DNA of 18,532 bases from contig JAZQMQ010000026.1 in assembly GCA_045543555.1 (NCBI GenBank), positions 1-18,532 of the forward strand, read 5' to 3'. Origin of the DNA: Colimorpha_A sp045543555. Lineage in GTDB: Bacteria > Bacillota > Clostridia > Oscillospirales > CAG-272. The number at the start of each line of letters is the position of its first letter. Position 1 is the first letter of the stretch. Shown piece after piece: positions 1-5,965 of the stretch. The notes under the pieces are model-generated. The model saw only the letters and a list, made by a program, of their open reading frames with translations, ran no database searches and was not told the DNA's origin. Position numbers and translations under genes: made by a program.

Positions 1-1
1 C

Positions 2-1399
2 CCCACGCCTTCAAACGCAAAATGGACTGATGTAAGTGACTTTACGTTCTCGATTTCAAACACCCAAAAGCTTAGCTATAATAGTTCAAGCGGAACGTTT
101 TCGGGTAAAGGTGAGGTTGGAAACGTCTCTGTCACCGCAACCCATAAGCCCACAGGCAAAACCACAACGTTCACAGCATACATCGTCGAGTTTGACGAAG
201 GCACGTATTTCTTGCAGAACAGAAAAACGGAAAAATATGCACAGCATTACAGCACGCAGATCAAACAAGCAACGTTTGACGGCGGCGATGATCAAAGATG
301 GAATCTAACGTTCGTCGGAGAAGGTTATTACGCAATTATCAATGATGATAACAATTACGCAGTAACCGTTCCTTCCGGAAGCGAGACGTCGAATAATACC
401 AATCTGACGCTCACAACATATTCCGCAACCAATGACAACCAAAAGTGGTCGATAACCTTAACGGTCAACGGCTCGTATAAGATCAAGGCAAAATGTGCCG
501 CAAATACGACCAGTCCCGAACTTGTTTTTGCCGTCCAGACAGGCAGCGGAGATAATATTCAGCAGAATGACTACATTGGTGACAATGATAGCTATAAGGA
601 TGAGTGGTATGCTAAGCCTATATATGTGTTGACAATAAATCAATATTATGATATAGCATTTGATTATACGTATGCCGATGGAAACGCATTACTTGAAAGA
701 TTTGTTCAACCAATACAAACCTTATTGTGGGAAACTTTCGACTTATATGTGACTTTTGCGCCATCGCAACAAGTGACAAGCACAACCGATAGCTGTATGA
801 TTGCGAATAATTTGAGCTTTAGTTTGTCTAATATTTTGAAAAGATGTCCTGCAAATTCTTTCGTAGGCGAATCGTGTACTCATTATGAGTATAATCTATC
901 AACAAATTATAATGGAAATACTGACGAATGCAAAGACTGTACTGATAAATATCAATCGTTTAATGATTTTATAAATATGTATCCGGGAACAGCGACTACG
1001 ATTTCAATATTTTATACTGCTCATAGATTGTTTGATGAAGAGGGGATAGCTAATCGAAGCTTTAGCGATAACTCCAAGTACGGTATTTGTATTCAAGAAT
1101 TAGTATCCGGTGACGCAGATAAATATTATGAAAAAATATTGGTTCCTGTTATACATGAGATATCTCACCAAATCGGTGCGCCCGATCATTATCATGAAAT
1201 GATAACAATAAATGGCGCGGAAGTTTGTAGAGGAGGAGAATTGTGTGGAACATGTAATCCAAGTACCGGTAGGCCGACATGGTGCGTTATGGATGACGGA
1301 CGAGGGAAAAATATAGACATCAACAATTTGAACAATATTTATTGTTCGGGTTGTAAAAATGATATCATAAATCATTTAAACAACCACCATTATAGTTAA
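2..1399 (+). CDS. Secreted metzincin-like zinc metalloprotease with Ig-like and ricin-type domains (5' partial)
   Basis: The frame is open from base 2 to the stop at 1397-1399, so the real start lies outside the window; the TTG at 212 is internal. In the 465 visible residues I see, in order: an Ig-like (Big_2-type) segment (about 1-68); a ricin-type beta-trefoil segment (about 70-180) with two Q-x-W motifs (DQRW, NQKW); then a metalloprotease domain. The domain carries HEISHQIGAPDH (from base 1154), with E the expected catalytic base and two His plus Asp or His as zinc ligands. A Cys-rich tail follows, including C-V-M, 17 residues, then C-S-G-C, which matches the end of the archaemetzincin (M54) signature. 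Presumably exported and wall- or glycan-associated, cutting proteins outside the cell (inference). Its front end aligns with the protein at 4101-5396. The next gene starts 12 bases after the stop, with its AGGAGG overlapping this stop region. GC falls from about 45% (121-480) to about 35% (661-1080) by hand count, near the trefoil/catalytic boundary. Confidence 0.85.
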   Translation, partial: PTPSNAKWTDVSDFTFSISNTQKLSYNSSSGTFSGKGEVGNVSVTATHKPTGKTTTFTAYIVEFDEGTYFLQNRKTEKYAQHYSTQIKQATFDGGDDQRWNLTFVGEGYYAIINDDNNYAVTVPSGSETSNNTNLTLTTYSATNDNQKWSITLTVNGSYKIKAKCAANTTSPELVFAVQTGSGDNIQQNDYIGDNDSYKDEWYAKPIYVLTINQYYDIAFDYTYADGNALLERFVQPIQTLLWETFDLYVTFAPSQQVTSTTDSCMIANNLSFSLSNILKRCPANSFVGESCTHYEYNLSTNYNGNTDECKDCTDKYQSFNDFINMYPGTATTISIFYTAHRLFDEEGIANRSFSDNSKYGICIQELVSGDADKYYEKILVPVIHEISHQIGAPDHYHEMITINGAEVCRGGELCGTCNPSTGRPTWCVMDDGRGKNIDINNLNNIYCSGCKNDIINHLNNHHYS

Positions 1400-1411
1400 G
1401 GAGGTTTCTTC

Positions 1412-2113
1412 ATGATAAAAGCAAAAACGCTGGTATGTTTACTTGCGATATTGGTGCTGTTTACGAGCTGTGTTGCTAACGGAAATGATATTATAACATC
1501 ATCAGAAACTACAAATACTACGACTCATTATCTGGAGTATTCTCCTGAGAAGCTCTCTTTTGACTCATTTGAAGATGCGGTGAGTTTTGTACGAACACCG
1601 GATTATAGCGGATATTATGAATCTTGGATACCATATTACAGTTATATGATAGGGGTATTTAATCAGACGGGATATGTGTATTCTGTAACAAGTTCAATTT
1701 ATGAATTGAATAGCAAAGTATTCCTTATTCCGGCGGAAACATACAACGATAACGGAATCAGCATCTATTTAGATGTCAGTGATGATTCAATAACTACAAG
1801 TTATGAAATATCAGTGTTTCTGAGACGAATTGACGGTAAGTATGACGGAGATATGAGCGAATATTATGAGAAACGTTTTGGAAACGGAGAGGTATTTGAA
1901 ACGATTGTTTCTGAGTCTCTTGGTGCGTTTGTAGTTGTAAATGTTGATGGTGACCTGCTTGAGGCTTATACAATGTTGGATGAGAATTATTACATCAGGA
2001 TAAGGTCATATACAGACACTGTTGAACTTGATAATTATGACGATCGGATGGAAGGGTTCAAAGCGTTAATTAATAGTATAACGTTTAACGAAGTACTACT
2101 TAACTACAATTGA
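1412..2113 (+). CDS. Putative lipoprotein of unknown function, possibly with a recombined 3' end
   Basis: A 233-residue protein with an N-terminal signal and lipobox LFTSC; Cys20 is the predicted lipidation site, so it should be anchored on the outer face of the membrane. The mature part is acidic and Tyr-rich (for example YYESWIPYYSYM) and I do not recognise a family. A clear ribosome site (AAGGAGG, 1398-1404) directly follows the metalloprotease stop, so the two are probably co-transcribed. Its stop codon (2111-2113) lies inside an ATTGACGGTAA stretch that also occurs near the 3' end of the gene at 2284-3144 and starts a paralogue remnant at 2109. The C-terminus may therefore have been set by a recombination event rather than being ancestral. 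It could be an accessory or protective partner of the protease, but nothing in the sequence proves that. Confidence 0.8.
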   Translation: MIKAKTLVCLLAILVLFTSCVANGNDIITSSETTNTTTHYLEYSPEKLSFDSFEDAVSFVRTPDYSGYYESWIPYYSYMIGVFNQTGYVYSVTSSIYELNSKVFLIPAETYNDNGISIYLDVSDDSITTSYEISVFLRRIDGKYDGDMSEYYEKRFGNGEVFETIVSESLGAFVVVNVDGDLLEAYTMLDENYYIRIRSYTDTVELDNYDDRMEGFKALINSITFNEVLLNYN

Positions 2114-2180
2114 CGGTAAAGGTCACAATACCAACGGCGGATATGGGGTTTTGATTCCGCTGGAGATTGTCAGAAACTAA
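2109..2180 (+). pseudogene. 3' remnant of a lost paralogue of the lipoprotein gene at 2284-3144
   Basis: Read in the frame starting at 2109 this gives IDGKGHNTNGGYGVLIPLEI followed by VRN and a stop at 2178-2180. The end of the neighbouring lipoprotein (2284-3144) reads IDGNNNNSRNGYGILIPLEM then VS. The match in spacing, sequence and distance to the stop shows the tail of a deleted paralogue. It overlaps the stop of the upstream gene by 5 bases and has no start of its own. Confidence 0.75.
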
Positions 2181-2198
2181 AAATCAGTAAATGTCCCC

Positions 2199-2244
2199 GC
2201 CCGTGCGGCGATGGTGAGATAGGCGGAGCCGACGCTCCACGGGC
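2199..2244. repeat. GC-rich imperfect hairpin after the paralogue remnant
   Basis: GCCCGTG (2199-2205) pairs with CACGGGC (2238-2244), and an inner CGGC (2206-2209) pairs with GCCG (2228-2231), leaving a six-base bulge at 2232-2237. It is GC-rich in AT-rich surroundings and has no following T-run, so it is not a typical intrinsic terminator. It occupies the same place (after a coding stretch, before the next ribosome site) as the unrelated hairpins at 3186-3250 and 3952-4017. Confidence 0.5.
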
Positions 2245-2283
2245 AAAGAAGGACAGAGTAACAGACATTAAAGGAGAAATATT

Positions 2284-3144
2284 ATGAAAATATATAAAAT
2301 TGTATCACTGTTAATACTTGTATGTTTATGTATATCTGCTTGCAACAAAGGTCAGGATTCAAATCATTCAGATGATTTATCCGGTGTGTTGATGATTGGC
2401 GAGAAAATTTTGGATGCACCTTTCTTTGGTTCGAATGTTTCTCAAACCTTTGATGAGACGGCAGAAAAATCAAAAACGATCAAAATCGGTGAATGTTCCA
2501 ATGAATATCTGTACATAGAAACAGTATCAAATTGGTATGGAAAGTATCAAAGATACGTTATACCGGGAACCGATAAAGAGCTTCATCTGCCTGAAAATGG
2601 AATAAGTTTTTCGGTTGATTTGCTTAATGTTGTTGAATTGAACATACAGCAGGATTATAATGAAGAAAGCATAAAGACTGCTGTAGAGGATGCGTTGAGT
2701 GAATGCGAATGGTTCGACCCATCTGAATATAACACTATAGATGTATCAATAGAAAACGGTGCTTCCGGAAACGCAGAAATAATCGAAGTGTTTTATAAGT
2801 CAGAGCATCAAGGCTTGAGATACAAGTACGTAAGTGTTTCCATAGAGGACAACGCAATTGTCAGCATAAATTACGATAGAATTTGCGATGACGATGAAAT
2901 TGTCAATCTTTCGATAAACGAGGACCTTGCAAAAGAATTATTAAACAAAGAGATCAAAAGCAGATTCAACACAAAAATAAGTAAGCTCGTAGGTGACTAT
3001 GAAATAAAACTGACATATCTATACAGCATACACGATAAACTGTATATATGCTATTTTGTGACCGTAGAGTATTCGATTGACGGTAATAACAATAACAGTA
3101 GAAACGGTTATGGTATTCTAATTCCGTTAGAAATGGTTTCATAA
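2284..3144 (+). CDS. Putative lipoprotein of unknown function
   Basis: A 286-residue protein with an N-terminal hydrophobic signal and lipobox CISAC; Cys20 is the predicted lipid attachment site. The start follows AAAGGAG with normal spacing. The mature part is acidic with alternating hydrophobic residues, suggesting a beta-rich extracytoplasmic domain. It ends in NGYGILIPLEM, a tail shared with the remnant at 2109-2180, so the family exists in more than one copy. No enzyme motif was seen and I cannot assign a family. It is followed 41 bases later by the 65-base hairpin repeat. Confidence 0.8.
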   Translation: MKIYKIVSLLILVCLCISACNKGQDSNHSDDLSGVLMIGEKILDAPFFGSNVSQTFDETAEKSKTIKIGECSNEYLYIETVSNWYGKYQRYVIPGTDKELHLPENGISFSVDLLNVVELNIQQDYNEESIKTAVEDALSECEWFDPSEYNTIDVSIENGASGNAEIIEVFYKSEHQGLRYKYVSVSIEDNAIVSINYDRICDDDEIVNLSINEDLAKELLNKEIKSRFNTKISKLVGDYEIKLTYLYSIHDKLYICYFVTVEYSIDGNNNNSRNGYGILIPLEMVS

Positions 3145-3185
3145 ACCAGAGCGATGAATGTATTATAACATAGTCCTACTATTGC

Positions 3186-3250
3186 ACAGAAACAAAAATG
3201 CGGCGGCAGGGCTCTGCAAGTTCCAAACCGCACAACCCTCCCGTCGCAAA
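3186..3250. repeat. 65-base intergenic hairpin repeat, copy 1
   Basis: It begins ACAGAAACAAAAATG and ends CCCTCCCGTCGCAAA, and closely matches the copy at 3952-4017. The middle GGGCTCTGCAAGTTCCAAAC is identical in both. The left arm (GCGGCAGGG) pairs less well with CCCTCCCGTCGC than in copy 2. There is no T-run, so it does not look like a terminator. It lies between two unrelated lipoprotein genes, 41 bases after the first and 20 bases before the second. Confidence 0.8.
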
Positions 3251-3270
3251 AAAGAATAGAAGGAGTAAAA

Positions 3271-3912
3271 ATGAAAAGAGTATTAATATTAATCGTAGCG
3301 ATAGCTACCTTGAGTTTTACATTTGCTTCTTGTTCAAAACGAGAAAGCAATGGCGGTCATCCTTTTGATAGTGAAAGTACTGATATTACTGAAGGACAAC
3401 CGAGAAAAAAACCAATAAAATATTATGCCGCTTGCGAGCTTCAGGCGGCGCTTGATAAAAAGGATTCTGTTATCGATTGCAAAGCAATGTTTGTTGATGT
3501 GGCAGAAGCATTGGAAAACAAAATTGGAGAAGATGGTAGCGGGTATTCTTTACAGTATTTTTCTTTCGACGAATGGGATGAAGAGTACATCGGTTTGGAA
3601 AAAACGAAGTCTATTAACATTATGATGCAAGATGTTGGTACAAACGAGCTCTGCGGTATCCATTTCGAATATAAGAATCCGAACATAAAATCAGAAAAAG
3701 AGGATTTTGAAAAGATCAACGAAAAGCTTTATGTAGATACATACGAGATGTCAACCGGCAGGATTAGGAAATCGTACTATTATCTCATAAACGATGACTA
3801 CTATTGCGGATTCGCGGTAATGCATGATGCTGATGGAAAAACAAATACCGAGTTCGAAAAAATGATGGTGTTGATTTCCGAAATTGAGCAAATCGTAATT
3901 CGTAGTAGTTGA
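3271..3912 (+). CDS. Putative lipoprotein of unknown function (full-length member of a duplicated family)
   Basis: A 213-residue protein starting after GAAGGAG. Residues 1-20 form a signal ending TFASC, with Cys21 the predicted lipidated residue, followed by a Ser/Asp/Glu-rich linker and a motif YYAACELQAALDKKDSVIDC. No known catalytic motif was seen. Bases 3330-3491 match 5478-5639 in the broken gene downstream, with six differences in 162 bases and none across 3370-3471, so part of this gene was duplicated or converted recently. It may be a surface-exposed accessory protein of the protease locus (inference from context only). Confidence 0.8.
   Translation: MKRVLILIVAIATLSFTFASCSKRESNGGHPFDSESTDITEGQPRKKPIKYYAACELQAALDKKDSVIDCKAMFVDVAEALENKIGEDGSGYSLQYFSFDEWDEEYIGLEKTKSINIMMQDVGTNELCGIHFEYKNPNIKSEKEDFEKINEKLYVDTYEMSTGRIRKSYYYLINDDYYCGFAVMHDADGKTNTEFEKMMVLISEIEQIVIRSS
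3330..3491 (+). repeat. 162-base near-identical direct repeat, copy 1 (partner 5478-5639)
   Basis: Hand alignment shows six mismatches over 162 bases and a 102-base perfect stretch (3370-3471 against 5518-5619). It covers the region just before the lipid Cys to the CKAM residues. The signal-peptide regions upstream and the sequences downstream differ, so only an internal block is shared. Confidence 0.9.
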
Positions 3913-3951
3913 TCTTTGTGTGCATCTATGCCTAAATTACCGCATAGCCGT

Positions 3952-4017
3952 ACAGGAACAAAAATGTAACGGGAGGGCTCTGCAAGTTCCAAACCGCGCA
4001 GCCCCTCCCGTCGCAAA
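3952..4017. repeat. 66-base intergenic hairpin repeat, copy 2
   Basis: Same element as 3186-3250. Here the arms are nearly perfect: ACGGGAGGG (3969-3977) pairs with CCCTCCCGT (4003-4011), and CT/AG pairs can be added past one bulged base. There is no T-run. It starts 39 bases after the preceding stop (41 for copy 1), although the genes in front are unrelated. Confidence 0.8.
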
Positions 4018-4100
4018 CGAGCACAAGCTACGGTCAGTACGTATGGAGGTGCGCGAACGCAGCGTATAGCGGATCGTTAAATGAGCTTCAACGCTTTTCG

Positions 4101-5396
4101 ATGTCGCTTATGCTCTCAAAGGACGGCAGAGACGCACCGTCAATAACCCCAACGCCATCAAATGCCAAGTGGGTTGATATGAGTGACTTTACATTTTCTA
4201 TAGATGAAGTTCTTAGTTTGAGATATGATGAAGAAAGTTGTCAATTTGTTGGCAGAGGTAGATCAGGAAAAGTCTTAGTTACTGCAACTCATAAAATAAC
4301 AGGTGTATCTGCAGAGTTTTATGTATATATAGCGGAATTTGATGAAGGAACATACTTTCTCCAAGAGGATTTTCGGAACAACAAAGATGTAATTGAGTAT
4401 AATTTCGAAACAGATAAAATGCAACGAAAAGCGTTTGACGGGAGTGCTTCTCAAAAATGGAATATTATATATGCCGGAGAAGGTTATTACGCATTTATAT
4501 CCGACGTTTCCGGTTTAGCTATAACTTGTCCTACTGACGCGGGTAACGGTACTCAATTACAAGCCGTCTCGTATAATGCAAACAATGATTGGCAAAAATG
4601 GAGCATGACAAAAGAGGGAGATAGCTATGTTATTAAATCCAAATCTGTGGGTAATAGTGAACTGTATTTAGGAGTCAATGAGAGCGGGCAACACCACATT
4701 CAACTAAGCAATATAGATTATTTGTGGTTTGTTCTAAGGGATTATGGTGAACTTGATTATTGGACAGATGCAAATATCTATATTAATCAAATATCGTATT
4801 GGAAGGAAATTCCGGTAATTAAATGTGTAACATATCCATATTCCGAGTTAAATTACGACAACGATGTTACAAATGATATTAATCATGATTTTGAAGCATT
4901 TGTTAGTGTGGCTTGTGATAAATGGTCTGAAGGTCTTGAACGAGAAATAAGCTATACTGTTATGGATTCATCAAGATTAAGGGATGTTCCAACCGAGGGA
5001 TTTTATGTAATACAGCTTGATCGTACAGAGTTTTACAATTTGACCGGAGTGACATGGGAAATTGCTTGTAACGATGACTCGACTGACGGGTTAACAATCT
5101 CTACGACAGAACTAAGGGGATATGCATACAGTATGGACGGCAATACAAAGGTGTATCATAATGTTCACGAAATGATAGGAGCAATTTGCTACATACTCGA
5201 AGATCCGGATTCTACCGAAGCGGAGCTTACGACTCTTCATGAGATGGGACATGGTTTAGGTATTTATGGACACATCAACAATTACTATTCTGTAATGTAC
5301 GTTTTTCCAGATATAGGTTGGAACAATTTGGAACTAAACGATGATGAAATACTACATCTTAAGCAAATTTATGATTTGATCGATACATTGGGTTAA
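4101..5396 (+). CDS. Matrixin-like metalloprotease with Ig-like and ricin-type domains, probably lacking its original N-terminus
   Basis: From the first ATG the product is 431 residues: an Ig-like segment (about 17-78), a ricin-type beta-trefoil (about 80-205) with Q-x-W motifs (SQKW, WQKW), and a C-terminal metzincin domain. HEMGHGLGIYGH (380-391) supplies two zinc-binding His and the catalytic Glu; SVMY (397-400) is a plausible Met-turn. The end, LNDDEILHLKQIYDLI, resembles the last helix of matrixins. No signal peptide precedes this, and I see no convincing ribosome site for ATG 4101. The frame stays open upstream to a TAG at 3945 and still reads like protein from about 4017 (TSTSYGQYVWRCANAAYSG). 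The gene is therefore probably a 5'-truncated copy whose remaining part abuts the hairpin repeat. The front end matches the first gene of the window; the catalytic domain is a different type. Whether it is expressed is uncertain. Confidence 0.7.
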   Translation: MSLMLSKDGRDAPSITPTPSNAKWVDMSDFTFSIDEVLSLRYDEESCQFVGRGRSGKVLVTATHKITGVSAEFYVYIAEFDEGTYFLQEDFRNNKDVIEYNFETDKMQRKAFDGSASQKWNIIYAGEGYYAFISDVSGLAITCPTDAGNGTQLQAVSYNANNDWQKWSMTKEGDSYVIKSKSVGNSELYLGVNESGQHHIQLSNIDYLWFVLRDYGELDYWTDANIYINQISYWKEIPVIKCVTYPYSELNYDNDVTNDINHDFEAFVSVACDKWSEGLEREISYTVMDSSRLRDVPTEGFYVIQLDRTEFYNLTGVTWEIACNDDSTDGLTISTTELRGYAYSMDGNTKVYHNVHEMIGAICYILEDPDSTEAELTTLHEMGHGLGIYGHINNYYSVMYVFPDIGWNNLELNDDEILHLKQIYDLIDTLG

Positions 5397-5418
5397 TAAC
5401 ATCGAAAGGAGTAATACA

Positions 5419-5768
5419 ATGAAAAAAACATTTGCGCTCATATTGGCGGTGTGTCTTTGCGGTTTTGTCGTTGCTTATTGTTCAAAACGAGAAAGCAATG
5501 GCAGTCCTCATTTTAACAGTGAAAGTACTGATATTACTGAAGGACAACCGAGAAAAAAACCAATAAAATATTATGCCGCTTGCGAGCTTCAGGCGGCGCT
5601 TGATAAAAAGGATTCTGTTGTCGATTGCAAAGCAATGTTAACCGTATAAAGATAAACGGCGAAAACGGGATAGCGATAATGTGGGGGTCTGCTAACGATG
5701 TACAATACTATCTTTGTACAGATTTAACTTTCAAGGAAACTCTTGGGCTTGCCAAAACCATAAAATAA
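5419..5768 (+). pseudogene. Chimeric, broken lipoprotein gene
   Basis: After AAAGGAG an ATG opens a 76-residue frame: signal, an unusual lipobox VAYC (Tyr before Cys21), then the same sequence as the 3271 gene up to CKAM, then LTV and a stop at 5647-5649. From about 5634 a second frame continues to a stop at 5766-5768 and reads NGENGIAIMWGSANDVQYYL followed by CTDLTFKETLGLAKTIK. That ending resembles the C-terminal strand-helix of DUF4367-type lipoprotein domains (weak, from memory) and does not match the 3271 product. The gene thus joins the front of one lipoprotein to the out-of-frame tail of another. The short 76-residue product could still be made. Confidence 0.75.
5478..5639 (+). repeat. 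162-base near-identical direct repeat, copy 2 (partner 3330-3491)
   Basis: Partner of the block in the intact lipoprotein gene, with 156 of 162 bases identical by hand count. It ends exactly where the reading frame is lost, marking a recombination junction. Confidence 0.9.
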
Positions 5769-5915
5769 AAATACAAATCCACAAAATATTAAAATATTTT
5801 TTGTCCCGATTCTTACATTTTTGGGATTATATATATTGAAGAAGAAAAACACTATTCGTTTTGGCCTGTTCAAATTATGTGAAAGGGGGTGATACCATTA
5901 TGTGATGCCTAAATT
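5769..5915. other. Intergenic stretch with an orphan ribosome-site-like motif
   Basis: This AT-rich stretch separates the lipoprotein remnant from the terminator. It contains AAAGGGGGTGAT (5882-5893), a strong Shine-Dalgarno-like sequence followed by an ATG that runs directly into TGA (5900-5905), so no protein is supported. TTGTCCCGAT at 5801-5810 also occurs at 10712-10721 ahead of another GGGGGTGAT. I see no convincing gene. Confidence 0.4.
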
Positions 5916-5949
5916 AAACGGCCACGCCGTTGTTACGGCGTGGCCGTTT
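5916..5949. terminator. Bidirectional intrinsic terminator
   Basis: A 15-base arm, AAACGGCCACGCCGT (5916-5930), pairs perfectly with 5935-5949 around a four-base loop. A-rich and T-rich flanks allow function on both strands. It lies between the plus-strand lipoprotein block and the 3' end of the minus-strand glycosidase gene. Confidence 0.85.
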
Positions 5950-5965
5950 TCGTGCTTTGTTCAGT

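Noticed and set aside
36..308. 90-codon plus-strand frame at the window start
   Set aside because: Overlaps the metalloprotease frame, which is open from base 2 and has homologous sequence in the second protease gene.
3186..4017. Integron attC sites
   Set aside because: The placement of the hairpins is suggestive, but I cannot find convincing paired core sites and no integrase is present, so I report them only as hairpin repeats.
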